A stretch of DNA of 64,000 bases from Solwaraspora sp. WMMA2065. GTDB taxonomy: Bacteria > Actinomycetota > Actinomycetes > Mycobacteriales > Micromonosporaceae. Within the stretch, counting starts at the first letter, position 1. Every line of letters begins with the position of its first letter. Shown piece by piece: positions 28,042 to 36,409 of this stretch. Both the position numbers and the translations under genes were made by a program. A model generated the notes under the pieces. It had not been told where the DNA came from. It saw only the letters and a program-made list of their open reading frames with translations, and made no database searches. The stretch is taken from positions 3,844,001 to 3,908,000 of the forward strand of contig NZ_CP128361.1 in NCBI RefSeq assembly GCF_030345075.1, read 5' to 3'.

Positions 28042-28806
28042 GTGCGCCAGCGCCTGTCGTCAGAGCCCGATCGATATCGGGGTCGTCGCCGCGTACCGAC
28101 TCCACCCCGTAGCCGCTACGCGGTCGTCATGACCACCGCCGTCGTCGGCGCGGGTGTCGTCGCCCTCGGGGCCAGCGCGATGCCCGACGCCAAGACGCTC
28201 AGCCCGGCGGCCCTGGCCGACCTGGAGAACAGCGTCGCCCTGAGCGACCAGGCCCTGGAGATCGACGACCAGGCCCTGGACCTGGACAGCCAGATCAGCG
28301 AGCGGGCCGAGGACGCCGAGCGCGCCTCCCGGGACGCCGACCGGACCCCGGCCACCTCGATGACCCAGGCTGCCCCGGACGTCTGGATGCTGCCGCTGCG
28401 CGGCTACACCTTCACCTCTCCGTACGGCATGCGCTGGGGAAAGCTGCACGCCGGCGTCGACCTGGCCGCCGCCGAGGGCACCCCGTTCCACTCGATCCAC
28501 GCCGGCACGGTCACCCTCGCCGGCTGGAACGGCGGCTACGGCTACTGCGTGATCGTCAAGCACGACGACGGGACCGAGGCCGTCTACGGCCATGCGTCCC
28601 GGCTGCGGGTCACCGCCGGTCAGCGGGTAGAAGCCGGTGATCTGCTCGGCGACGTCGGCAACACCGGTCACTCCTACGGCGCCCACCTGCATCTCGAGGT
28701 GCACGTGGACTCGGAGCCGCAGGATCCGATCACCTGGCTGCGGGGCAAGGGAGTGGACCTCAAGCTGCAGGTCGAGGCGATCTACGGTGGCGTCGTCGAG
28801 CCCTGA
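28042..28806 (+). CDS. M23-family cell-wall peptidase (LytM domain)
   Basis: A 254-residue secreted or membrane-anchored endopeptidase. An Arg-rich start is followed by a signal/anchor YAVVMTTAVVGAGVVALGAS, a 50-residue acidic Asp/Ala helical region (ALEIDDQALDLDSQISERAE), then the LytM domain with HAGVDLAAAEGTPFHSIHAG and the metal-binding HLHLEVHVDS. It should cut peptidoglycan cross-bridges outside the membrane. GTG 28042 follows GGAGGG by 5 nt. A terminator follows, and a second M23 gene lies next to it. The zinc ligands HxxxD and HxH are intact. Confidence 0.9.
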   Translation: MRQRLSSEPDRYRGRRRVPTPPRSRYAVVMTTAVVGAGVVALGASAMPDAKTLSPAALADLENSVALSDQALEIDDQALDLDSQISERAEDAERASRDADRTPATSMTQAAPDVWMLPLRGYTFTSPYGMRWGKLHAGVDLAAAEGTPFHSIHAGTVTLAGWNGGYGYCVIVKHDDGTEAVYGHASRLRVTAGQRVEAGDLLGDVGNTGHSYGAHLHLEVHVDSEPQDPITWLRGKGVDLKLQVEAIYGGVVEP

Positions 28807-28823
28807 CATTGAGTGACTGAAGA

Positions 28824-28853
28824 AACCGCTCAGGCCGCACGGTCTGAGCGGTT
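28824..28853 (+). terminator. Terminator after the first M23 gene
   Basis: AACCGCTCAG pairs with CTGAGCGGTT (10 bp), extended by an inner CCG/CGG, then CTTTGTG. It lies 18 bp after the stop codon. Confidence 0.85.
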
Positions 28854-28898
28854 CTTTGTGCAGTCCGGACGCCCACCACCAGCGAAAATATGTCCTGC

Positions 28899-28918
28899 GT
28901 CACATTGGATTTTGTGAC
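28899..28918. promoter_or_regulatory. Inverted repeat GTCACA-N8-TGTGAC
   Basis: GTCACA and TGTGAC flank TTGGATTT in the relatively AT-rich region between the two M23 genes, about 175 bp before the second one's start. Candidate regulator site; the half-site order is opposite to the usual CRP consensus. Confidence 0.35.
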
Positions 28919-29090
28919 CTGAACCACTATCGGTCCAGTCAAGAAATCCCCCATCCAAACACGGAGAGTCACGAAATTCCGGCCTCCGAGCGGTGCTCCT
29001 CGCCTTCTGTGACTACCCGGTACCCACCCACCGTGCCTGGCACACCACCATTTCCGGGTCCGTGCCCCCCTTACCGCGGAGGTCACTCCC

Positions 29091-30029
29091 GTGTCGCACC
29101 CCGAGCCCACGGAGCGCAGCAAGCCCTCGACCCGGCGTCGGCCACCAGGGCTGCACCGGCTGGTTCCGCCCGGCAGGCACGCCCAGGTAGCGGAGTTCGG
29201 CCGCCGGACCCGCACCGCCGCCCTCACCGTCCTGGCCGTGGCGGCCCTCGGGATCGGCGGCGCGGCCACCGCACTTAACTCCGCCCCCGACCCCACCGCG
29301 ACCGATCCGGCGACGACCTCGGCCCTCGCCGACCGGGCCGACGCGGCGGGACGCGCCGACCGGAGCACCCGTCAGCCGACGGCCACCCCGGACAGCGGCG
29401 GGGACGAGACCGGCTTCGGCGCGGCGCCCACCGACAGCAGCACCAGCCGTGCCGAGGAGACCGGTCAACCGGCGGACCCGACCGAAGCAGCCGACGACGC
29501 GCCGACCCGGACCGACGACGAGCCCGCAGGGTCGGCCGACGCCAACAGCAGCGACGACAACAGGGACAGCGGTGACCCGGCAACGACCTCGGCGACGGCG
29601 GCGCAGCCGAGCTCGACGGCCGGCACGTCCGACTGGGTCACCCCGATGCCCGGGGCACAGATCACCTCCTGCTACGGCCAGCGCTGGGGCGTCCTGCACG
29701 CCGGGATCGACCTGGCTCTGCCGGCCGGCACCCCGGTGCTCGCCGCCGGCGCTGGGACGGTGCAGGTCGCCGGCTGGGCGTACACCGGCTACGGGATCTC
29801 GGTGGTGATCGACCACGGCGGCGGTGTGCTGACCCACTACGCGCACCTCTCCGCGACCAGCGTGTCGGTCGGCGACCGGGTGGCCCCCGGGGACACCATC
29901 GGTGCGGAGGGCTCCACCGGCGACTCCACCGGCCCGCACCTGCACTTCGAGGTACACATCGGCGGGCTATGGAGCCAGGTGGACCCCGCCCCGTGGATGC
30001 GCGAACGCGGCGTCGACCTGGGCTGCTGA
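29091..30029 (+). CDS. M23-family cell-wall peptidase with long acidic linker
   Basis: A 312-residue protein. An Arg/Pro-rich N-terminal 50 residues precede a single membrane segment TAALTVLAVAALGIGGAATAL, then a 120-residue Asp/Thr/Ala/Ser-rich linker, and the LytM domain with HAGIDLALPAGTPVLAAGAG, THYAHLSATSVSVGDRV and HLHFEVHIGG. The zinc motifs HxxxD and HxH are complete. GGAGGT lies 8 nt before the GTG at 29091. The linker probably spans the cell wall. It is a paralogue of the preceding gene but has its own leader region. Confidence 0.9.
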   Translation: MSHPEPTERSKPSTRRRPPGLHRLVPPGRHAQVAEFGRRTRTAALTVLAVAALGIGGAATALNSAPDPTATDPATTSALADRADAAGRADRSTRQPTATPDSGGDETGFGAAPTDSSTSRAEETGQPADPTEAADDAPTRTDDEPAGSADANSSDDNRDSGDPATTSATAAQPSSTAGTSDWVTPMPGAQITSCYGQRWGVLHAGIDLALPAGTPVLAAGAGTVQVAGWAYTGYGISVVIDHGGGVLTHYAHLSATSVSVGDRVAPGDTIGAEGSTGDSTGPHLHFEVHIGGLWSQVDPAPWMRERGVDLGC

Positions 30030-30051
30030 CCGGTTCGGTACGGGTCCGGGG

Positions 30052-32511
30052 TCAAACCTTCTCGATCGGCGCGTGCCGCAGCACCAGCCACATCGTCTGG
30101 TCGCCGAAGTCGACCTGCGCCCTGGCTCCCGGCCCGTGCCCCTCCACCGCCAACACCCGGCCCAGCCCGTACCGCTGGTGGTTGACCCGCTCCCCCACCG
30201 TCACCTTGGGCGCGGTGGGCAGCTCGCTGGCGGTACTCAGCCGACTCGGGTCCACCCCGAGCCGCTGAGCGAGGCGGGCGGCTTTCGGCGTACCGCCGGC
30301 GAAGCCGCCACCTCGCGCGACCGGTGACCGGTCTGCGGCGGCCGACCGCCCACCGACCCCGCCACCCGTGCCCGACCAGGAGGTGTACGCCGCCTCGGTC
30401 CGCTCCCAGCGGACCAGCTCGGCCGGCAACTCGGAGAGGAACCGCGACGGCGGGTTGTATGCCGGCTGCCCCCACGCGGCCCGGGTCACCGACCGGGACA
30501 GGAACAGGCGCTGCCGGGCCCGGGTGATCCCGACGTACGCCAGCCGCCGCTCCTCCTCCAGCTCCCGGGTGTCGCCGAGGGCCCGCAGGTGCGGGAAGAC
30601 GCCGTCCTCCAGACCGGTCAGAAAGACCACCGGGAACTCCAGGCCCTTGGCGGTGTGCAGCGTCATCAGGGTGACCACACCCTGGTGGTCCGGGTCGTCG
30701 TCAGGCACCTGGTCGGCGTCGGCGACCAGCGCGACCTGCTCCAGGAAGCCGGCCACGGTCGCCGGCTCGTCGGACGCCTCGACCCGCTCGGTGTACTCGC
30801 GGGCCACGCTGACCAGCTCCTGCAGGTTCTCCACCCGGCCGGCGTCCTGCGGATCCAGGCTCTCCTCCAGCTCGGTCAGATAGCCCGAGCGCAGCAGCAC
30901 CGACTCCAGTGCCTCCTCCGGGGTGGTGGTGGCCAGCTGCTCCCGCACGCCGTCGAGCAGCGCCACGAAGTCGGTGATCGCGTTCACCGCCCGAGTGGAG
31001 ATCCCCGGTGCCTCGGCCGCCCGGCCCAGCGCAGCACCGAACGAGATCCGCTCGCGGGCGGCCAGCGCCTCGACGCACGCCTCGGCCCGGTCGCCGATGC
31101 CCCTACGCGGCGTGTTGAGTACCCGCCGGATGCTCACCGTGTCGTCGGCGTTGACCACCGCCCGCAGGTAGGCCAGCGCGTCGCGGACCTCCCTACGCTC
31201 GTAGAAGCGCACCCCGCCGACCACCTTGTACGGCAGGCCGACCCGGATGAACACCTCCTCGAAGACCCTGGACTGGGCGTTGGTGCGGTAGAAGACCGCC
31301 ACGTCGCCCGGTCGGGCCGCGCCGTCGTCGCACAACCGGTCGATCTGCCGGGCCGCCCAGTCCGCCTCGGCGTGCTCGGTGTCGGCGACGTAGCCGACGA
31401 TCTGCTCGCCGTCGCCCTGGTCGCTCCACAGCCGCTTCGGCTTGCGGCCGGCGTTGTTGGTGATCACCGCGTTGGCGGCGGTCAGGATCGTCTGGGTGGA
31501 GCGGTAGTTCTGCTCCAGCAGGATCGTCCTGGCCTGGGCGAAGTCCCGCTCGAACTCCAGAATGTTGCGGATGGTGGCGCCCCGGAAGGCGTAGATCGAC
31601 TGGTCTGCGTCGCCGACCACGCAGAGCTCCCCCGGCGGCACGTCGTCCGACCCGTCGCCCACCAGCTCCTTGACCAGCTGATACTGCGCGTGGTTGGTGT
31701 CCTGGTACTCGTCGACCAGCACGTGCCGGAACCGCCGCCGGTAGCTGCCGGCCACGTGCGGGTGGGCCTGCAGCAGGTGCACCGTCGTCATGATCAGGTC
31801 GTCGAAGTCGAGCGCGTGTGCCTCGCGCAGCCGACGCTGGTAGAGCGTGTAAGCCTCGGCCAGGGCCCGCTCATTGGGGCCGGCCGCCCGGTCGGCGAAC
31901 GTCTCCGGGTCGACCAGCTCGTTCTTCAGGTTCGACACCTGGGTGGCCAGCCCACGGGCCGGGTAGCGCTTCGGGTCCAGGTCGAGCTCCCGGGCGACCA
32001 GCTGCATCAGCCGCCGTGAGTCGTCCGCGTCGTAGATGGAGAACGTCGACTTCAGCCCCGCGTGCTCGTGCTCGGCCCGCAGGATCCGTACGCAGGCGGA
32101 GTGGAAGGTGGAGACCCACATCATCCGGGCCCGCGGCCCGACCAGGTTGCCGACCCGCTCCTTCAGCTCACCGGCCGCCTTGTTGGTGAAGGTGATCGCC
32201 AGGACCTCACCGGGGTGGGTCTGCCTGGCCGCGAGCAGGTACGCGATCCGGTGGGTGAGCACCTTCGTCTTGCCGGAACCAGCGCCGGCCACGATCAGCA
32301 GCGGGCCACCGGCGTGGGTGACCGCCTCTCGTTGCGGGCCGTTGAGCCCGGTCAGCAGCGCGGCGGCAGCCAAATTGGGCTCAGCCGGCCCTCGGCCGGC
32401 CGAACTGGGCTCAGCCGGCCCTCGGCCGGCCGAACTGGGCTCAGCCGGCGGACCGCCCCGATCCGTGACTGGTACGGATGGGGCCGCTGGGGTTTCGAAG
32501 AGTGGATGCAT
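30052..32511 (-). CDS. pcrA: UvrD/PcrA-type ATP-dependent DNA helicase
   Basis: An 819-residue SF1 helicase. It has LLTGLNGPQREAVTHAGGPL, Walker A VAGAGSGKTKVL, AITFTNKAAGELKERV, VDEYQDTNHAQYQLV, QSIYAFRGATIRNILEFERD, LEQNYRSTQTILTAANAVI, VTLMTLHTAKGLEFPVVFL and YVGITRARQRLFL. The C-terminal 50 residues (VGERVNHQRYGLGRVLAVEG) form the Tudor-like domain that binds RNA polymerase. ATG 32511 is chosen; the N-terminal 40 residues include a 10-residue repeat AEPSSAGRGP encoded by a 30-bp tandem repeat. Used in nucleotide excision repair and replication restart. Confidence 0.95.
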   Translation of the reverse strand: MHPLFETPAAPSVPVTDRGGPPAEPSSAGRGPAEPSSAGRGPAEPNLAAAALLTGLNGPQREAVTHAGGPLLIVAGAGSGKTKVLTHRIAYLLAARQTHPGEVLAITFTNKAAGELKERVGNLVGPRARMMWVSTFHSACVRILRAEHEHAGLKSTFSIYDADDSRRLMQLVARELDLDPKRYPARGLATQVSNLKNELVDPETFADRAAGPNERALAEAYTLYQRRLREAHALDFDDLIMTTVHLLQAHPHVAGSYRRRFRHVLVDEYQDTNHAQYQLVKELVGDGSDDVPPGELCVVGDADQSIYAFRGATIRNILEFERDFAQARTILLEQNYRSTQTILTAANAVITNNAGRKPKRLWSDQGDGEQIVGYVADTEHAEADWAARQIDRLCDDGAARPGDVAVFYRTNAQSRVFEEVFIRVGLPYKVVGGVRFYERREVRDALAYLRAVVNADDTVSIRRVLNTPRRGIGDRAEACVEALAARERISFGAALGRAAEAPGISTRAVNAITDFVALLDGVREQLATTTPEEALESVLLRSGYLTELEESLDPQDAGRVENLQELVSVAREYTERVEASDEPATVAGFLEQVALVADADQVPDDDPDHQGVVTLMTLHTAKGLEFPVVFLTGLEDGVFPHLRALGDTRELEEERRLAYVGITRARQRLFLSRSVTRAAWGQPAYNPPSRFLSELPAELVRWERTEAAYTSWSGTGGGVGGRSAAADRSPVARGGGFAGGTPKAARLAQRLGVDPSRLSTASELPTAPKVTVGERVNHQRYGLGRVLAVEGHGPGARAQVDFGDQTMWLVLRHAPIEKV
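32377..32450 (-). repeat. 30-bp in-frame tandem repeat inside pcrA
   Basis: Two identical 30-bp copies (32377-32406, 32407-32436) and the first 13 bases of a third. Each copy adds ten residues of the disordered PcrA N-terminus without shifting the frame. Confidence 0.9.
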
Positions 32512-32623
32512 CGCACGGGCGAGTCTATGCCGCACGACCGACAGCCCCGCGCCGCCAGGCCCGCGCCGCCAGACTGGGGCCGTCGGCGCGCTGGGTGTCT
32601 TCCCAGAGGGTGGCGGAATTCTT

Positions 32624-32650
32624 GCGCTGGCGTCGCCAGCCTGGGCATAC
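32624..32650 (+). promoter_or_regulatory. Candidate promoter of the Phe leader/chorismate mutase transcript
   Basis: TTGCGC (32624-32629) and the -10-like CATACT (32645-32650) are 15 bp apart; shifting the -35 by one or two bases gives a near-normal spacer. The GTG of the leader peptide begins 7 nt after the -10, where transcription is expected to start, so the leader peptide mRNA is probably leaderless. Confidence 0.45.
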
Positions 32651-32657
32651 TCGTAGC

Positions 32658-32726
32658 GTGATCCGCCAGGCACGATTCTTCTTTAGCTACGGTTCCGGGA
32701 GTCCGGCTGCCGTAGGTCGCGCCTGA
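32658..32726 (+). CDS. Phe-rich leader peptide of the chorismate mutase attenuator
   Basis: A 22-residue reading frame from GTG: M-I-R-Q-A-R-F-F-F-S-Y-G-S-G-S-P-A-A-V-G-R-A, stop TGA at 32724-32726. Three consecutive Phe codons (TTC TTC TTT, 32676-32684) and a Tyr two codons later are what a leader peptide sensing charged tRNA-Phe should contain, and the downstream gene, chorismate mutase, makes the prephenate that feeds Phe and Tyr. It has no SD and probably starts as a leaderless mRNA. The stop lies just before a palindromic terminator. Too short to have a role as a protein. Confidence 0.75.
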   Translation: MIRQARFFFSYGSGSPAAVGRA

Positions 32727-32775
32727 TCATCAGACCTACAAGTGCCCCGGGCTCTCGCGAGAGCCCGGGGCACTT
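32697..32775 (+). promoter_or_regulatory. Phe attenuator: antiterminator, pause hairpin and terminator
   Basis: Three pairings are visible. GGGAGTCCGG (32697-32706) can pair with CCGGGCTCTC (32747-32756) with two G-U wobbles: antiterminator. GTAGGTC (32712-32718) pairs with GACCTAC (32733-32739): a hairpin inside it. The perfect 36-bp palindrome at 32740-32775 (18-bp half-sites) is the terminator, and its left half contains 32747-32756. A ribosome stalled on the Phe codons would leave 32697 onwards free to form the antiterminator; a ribosome reaching the stop codon would cover it and let the terminator form. Confidence 0.72.
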
Positions 32776-32826
32776 CGCGTTCCGGGTTCCGCGTCCACCG
32801 GGGCCGGACAGTCCAGGAGGCAGGAC

Positions 32827-33213
32827 ATGGGGACCAACGCCGTTGCGCACACCGCCGACAGCAGCGCGACGCCACCGGCCGGCACCGCTGAGGAGGCGGG
32901 CCAGTCTGGCGCGACCGGCCCGGCAGGGCGATCCGACGGTCGTCACCAGACCGGGACGGACGCGCCGGAGGCGGCCGACCGTATCCTGGCCATCCGAAAC
33001 AGGATCAACGAGATCGACGACGCGCTGATCGCGCTCTGGCAGGAACGGGCCGAGCTGTCGCGGCAGGTGGGCGCGGTCCGGATCGCCTCGGGCGGCACCC
33101 GGCTGGTGCTCTCCCGGGAACGTGAGATTGTCGACCGCTACCGGTCTGAACTGGGTGCCGACGGCACCCAGTTGGCGCTGCTGGTGCTGCGGGCCGGCCG
33201 CGGCCCACTGTGA
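32827..33213 (+). CDS. Chorismate mutase (AroQ type)
   Basis: A 128-residue protein whose last 80 residues form the all-helical AroQ chorismate mutase: RILAIRNRINEIDDALIALW, QERAELSRQVGAVRIASGG, RLVLSREREIVDRYRSELG, with the key Arg, Lys/Arg and Glu positions of the short actinobacterial type. The first 45 residues are a low-complexity Ala/Gly/Thr tail. It converts chorismate to prephenate for Phe and Tyr; in mycobacteria and corynebacteria this type works best bound to DAHP synthase. AGGAGG precedes the ATG. It follows the Phe leader/attenuator. Confidence 0.9.
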   Translation: MGTNAVAHTADSSATPPAGTAEEAGQSGATGPAGRSDGRHQTGTDAPEAADRILAIRNRINEIDDALIALWQERAELSRQVGAVRIASGGTRLVLSREREIVDRYRSELGADGTQLALLVLRAGRGPL

Positions 33214-33283
33214 TCACCGGCCCGGCCGTCACCTCAGCCAGCCGGCGCTCGATTCAGCCGGGCGGAACGCACGAGGGCGGCCA

Positions 33284-33337
33284 GCCGGCCCGCTCCCACC
33301 ATGCGTCAACGTGATGCGAGGCGACGAGCGGGCCGGC
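33284..33337. terminator. Bidirectional terminator after chorismate mutase and the peptide importer
   Basis: GCCGGCCCGCTC (33284-33295) pairs perfectly with GAGCGGGCCGGC (33326-33337), enclosing 30 nt. It lies between two convergent transcription units. Confidence 0.7.
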
Positions 33338-33344
33338 GCCCGGA

Positions 33345-34355
33345 CTACTCGGTGACGTGCACGACGTCGCGCACCTCGGCGAAGTGGCAGGCGCTGGGGT
33401 GCGCCGACGTCTCCCGTACCGTCAGGGTCGGTTCCTCGGCGGCGCAGATGTCCTGTGCCTTCCAGCAGCGGGTCCGGAACCGGCAGCCCGACGGCGGGTC
33501 GGCCGGTGACGGCACGTCGCCTTCCAGCACGATCTGGTCCCGCAGGCCGCGCACCGTCGGGTCGGGCAGCGGGACCGCGGAGAGCAACGCCTGGGTGTAC
33601 GGGTGGGTCGGCCGCTCGTAGATCTCCTCCTCGGTGCCGATCTCCGCGATCTTGCCGAGGTACATCACACCGACCCGGTGTGCGATGTGCCGCACCACCG
33701 ACAGGTCGTGGGCGATGAAGATGTACGACAGCCCCAGTTCCTTCTGCAGCTGCTCCAGCAGGTTGATCACCTGCGCCTGGATCGACACGTCCAGCGCGGA
33801 GACCGGCTCGTCGCAGAGGATGATCTCCGGGCGCAGCGCCAGCGCCCGGGCGATGCCGATCCGCTGCCGCTGCCCGCCGGAGAACTGGTGCGGGTAGCGG
33901 TTGATGTGGTCCGGGTTGAGGCCGACCAGCTCCAACAGCTCCTGGACGCGGCGGCTACGGTCGCTCTTCGGCGCCACGTCCGGGTGGATCTCGAACGGCT
34001 CGCCGATCAGGTCACCGACCGTCATCCGCGGGTTCAGCGAAGTGTACGGGTCCTGCATCACCAGCTGGATGTTGCGCCGGGCCCGGCGCATCTCGGCGCC
34101 GCTGCGGCCGGCCACGTCCGCGCCGTGCACCATGATCGAACCGGACGACGGGGTCTCCAACCCGACAAGCAGCTTGGCCAGGGTGGACTTGCCGCAGCCG
34201 GACTCGCCGACGATGCCGAGCGTCTCGCCCCGGTGCAGCTGGAGGCTGATCCCGTCCACCGCGCGGACCGCGCCGATCTGCCTCTTGAACAGGATGCCCT
34301 GGGTCAGCGGGAAGTGCTTGACCAGATCCTTGGTCTCCAGGACAACGTCACTCAT
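33345..34355 (-). CDS. Oligopeptide/dipeptide ABC importer ATPase (OppF/DppF-like)
   Basis: A 336-residue ATPase, VLETKDLVKHFPLTQGILFK. Walker A GESGCGKST, PYTSLNPRMTVGDLIGEPFE, signature SGGQRQRIGIARALAL, Walker B IILCDEPVSALDVSIQAQVI, H-loop IAHDLSVVRHIAHRVGVMYL and the C-terminal oligopeptide-transporter domain with the Cys-rich GCRFRTRCWKAQDICAAEEP cluster. It overlaps the preceding OppD-like gene by 8 nt and closes a five-gene operon. Confidence 0.94.
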   Translation of the reverse strand: MSDVVLETKDLVKHFPLTQGILFKRQIGAVRAVDGISLQLHRGETLGIVGESGCGKSTLAKLLVGLETPSSGSIMVHGADVAGRSGAEMRRARRNIQLVMQDPYTSLNPRMTVGDLIGEPFEIHPDVAPKSDRSRRVQELLELVGLNPDHINRYPHQFSGGQRQRIGIARALALRPEIILCDEPVSALDVSIQAQVINLLEQLQKELGLSYIFIAHDLSVVRHIAHRVGVMYLGKIAEIGTEEEIYERPTHPYTQALLSAVPLPDPTVRGLRDQIVLEGDVPSPADPPSGCRFRTRCWKAQDICAAEEPTLTVRETSAHPSACHFAEVRDVVHVTE

Positions 34356-35391
34356 CGCCCTTGACCTCCTTCCAGAAGTGGCAGGCGGAGGTCCGGCTCG
34401 GCGTTAGCGCGAACCGGGGCGGCTCCGGGTCGGCCCGGCAGACATCCTGCGCGTACCGGCAGCGCGGGTTGAACGAGCAGCCGGCCGGGATGTTCGTCAG
34501 CGCGGGCGGCAGGCCCTTGATGACGTTCAGCTCCTGGCCTTTGAGGTCGATCCGGGGGATCGATTCCAGCAGCGCCTTGGTGTACGGGTGCGCCGGCGAG
34601 GCGTAGATGTCCCGCACCGGCGCCTCCTCGACGACCCGACCGGCGTACATGACCGAGATCCGGTCGGCGACGTCGGCCACCACCCCCATGTCGTGGGTGA
34701 TCAGCACCAGGCCCATGTTGCGTTCCCGCTGCAGCTCCGCGAGCAAAGCCATCACCTGGGCCTGGACGGTGACGTCGAGCGCGGTGGTCGGCTCGTCGGC
34801 GATCAGCACCTCGGGGTCGAGAGCCAGCGCCATCGCGATCATCACCCGCTGGCGCATGCCACCGGAGAACTGGTGCGGGAAGTCGCCGACCCGCTGTTTG
34901 GCCGCCGGGATCTTCACCAGGTCGAGCAGCTCGACCGCCCGTGCCTTCCCGTCGGCCCGGGACATCCCCCGGTGCTTGCGGAACAGCTCGGAGAGCTGGA
35001 AGCCGACGGTGAACACCGGGTTCAACGCCGACAGCGCGTCCTGGAAGATCATCGCGATCCGGTTGGCCCGGATCTTGCGCCGCTGCGACTCGGGCAGCTT
35101 GAGCAGGTCCACGCCCCGATACTTGATCTCGCCGCCGGTGACGAACCCGGGCGGCGAGTCGATGATGCCCATGATCGCCTGGGCGGTGACGCTCTTGCCG
35201 CAACCGGACTCACCCAGGATGGCCAGGGTCTCGCCGGCCTGCAACGAGAAGCTCACCCCGTTGACCGCGCGGGCGATGCCGTTGCGGGTGCGGAACTCGA
35301 CCTGCAGGTCGTTGACCTCCAGCGGCGGTGCGCTGGCGTCGAGGCCGGGCAGCGCGTCGATGGTGGCGGTGATGTCTCTGTCTGTCGCCAT
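34348..35391 (-). CDS. Oligopeptide/dipeptide ABC importer ATPase (OppD/DppD-like)
   Basis: A 347-residue ATPase. Walker A LGESGCGKSV, IFQDALSALNPVFTVGFQLS, signature SGGMRQRVMIAMALAL, Walker B LIADEPTTALDVTVQAQVMA, and the C-terminal Cys cluster GCSFNPRCRYAQDVC. Together with the OppF-like subunit it powers peptide uptake. ATG 35391 is 8 bp after the OppC-like gene stop. Confidence 0.94.
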   Translation of the reverse strand: MATDRDITATIDALPGLDASAPPLEVNDLQVEFRTRNGIARAVNGVSFSLQAGETLAILGESGCGKSVTAQAIMGIIDSPPGFVTGGEIKYRGVDLLKLPESQRRKIRANRIAMIFQDALSALNPVFTVGFQLSELFRKHRGMSRADGKARAVELLDLVKIPAAKQRVGDFPHQFSGGMRQRVMIAMALALDPEVLIADEPTTALDVTVQAQVMALLAELQRERNMGLVLITHDMGVVADVADRISVMYAGRVVEEAPVRDIYASPAHPYTKALLESIPRIDLKGQELNVIKGLPPALTNIPAGCSFNPRCRYAQDVCRADPEPPRFALTPSRTSACHFWKEVKGDE

Positions 35392-35399
35392 GGCTCACC

Positions 35400-36338
35400 T
35401 CACCGCAGCTTCGGGTCGAGGGCGTCACGCAGGGCGTCGCCCATGAGGATGAAGGAGAGCACCGTGCCGACCAGCAGCCCGCACGGGAAGAGCAGCAGCC
35501 ACGGGTGGTCCAGGAAGTAGACCTGGTGCTGGGAGATCATGATCCCCCAGGACTCCTCCGGTGGCTGCAGACCGACACCGAGGTAGGTCAGCGTCGCCTC
35601 GGCGGAGACGAACGCGCCCAGGGTGATCGTCGCGTAGACGACCATCGGTGCGATCGCGTTCGGCAGGATGTGCCGGAACATCAGTCGACCGTGCCCGGCC
35701 CCCATCGCCTTGGCCGCCTGCACGTAGTCCAGGCCCTTGGAGGAGAGCACGCTGCCGCGCATGATCCGGGCGATGGTGGTCCAGCCGAGCACGATCAGGA
35801 CGGCGGCCAGCGTCCAGACGTTCTGCTGCTTGATCACGGTCAGGAAGACGATCGCACCGAGCAGGAACGGCAGCGAGAAGAAGATGTCGGTGATCCGCGA
35901 GATGATCGCGTCCACCCAGCCGCCGAAGTAGCCGGCGAGCAGCCCGGCGGTGCCGCCGAGCAGGACGATGCCCAGCGTGGCGAAGATCGCGATCTGCAGC
36001 GACGGCCGGGCCCCGTGGATGGCGTGCGAGTAGTAGTCGCAGCCCAGGTTGTTGAACCCGAACGGGTGCTCCCAGCTGGGCGCGATCCGGGTCCGCTGGA
36101 CGTCGCAGGCGCGCGGGTCCTGCCGGGTCCACAGGGTGGGGAAGGCGGCCATCGACGCGACCAGCAGCACGTAGATCGACGCGGCGATGAAGACCGGGTC
36201 GCGCAGCAGTTGCCGCCGGGCGTCGGCCCACAGGCTGGCGTTGCGTTCGGTGGTGGCCGCGGCCGGGGCCGGTTCGGGTGGCGGTGGTGCCACCTCGGTG
36301 CCGCCGGCGGGGGCCGTGGGATGGGTCGGGTCACTCAT
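35400..36338 (-). CDS. Oligopeptide/dipeptide ABC importer permease (OppC/DppC-like)
   Basis: A 312-residue membrane protein with six helices and the EAA loop KAMGAGHGRLMFRHILPNAI. The N-terminal 40 residues are Pro/Ala-rich and cytoplasmic. An extended periplasmic loop (DPRACDVQRTRIAPSWEHPF) is typical of DppC and OppC. Partner of the OppB-like permease 71 bp upstream. Confidence 0.93.
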   Translation of the reverse strand: MSDPTHPTAPAGGTEVAPPPPEPAPAAATTERNASLWADARRQLLRDPVFIAASIYVLLVASMAAFPTLWTRQDPRACDVQRTRIAPSWEHPFGFNNLGCDYYSHAIHGARPSLQIAIFATLGIVLLGGTAGLLAGYFGGWVDAIISRITDIFFSLPFLLGAIVFLTVIKQQNVWTLAAVLIVLGWTTIARIMRGSVLSSKGLDYVQAAKAMGAGHGRLMFRHILPNAIAPMVVYATITLGAFVSAEATLTYLGVGLQPPEESWGIMISQHQVYFLDHPWLLLFPCGLLVGTVLSFILMGDALRDALDPKLR

Positions 36339-36409
36339 GGTGGCACCTCGCTACGCTCGGTCCGCCGTGGATCAGCACGGCACCGGGCCAGATGTTCGGT
36401 CCATTGTGA

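Noticed and set aside
32740-32775. Palindrome read as a plain terminator of pcrA
   Set aside because: pcrA runs away from it on the other strand; its position after a Phe leader and before chorismate mutase fits attenuation better.
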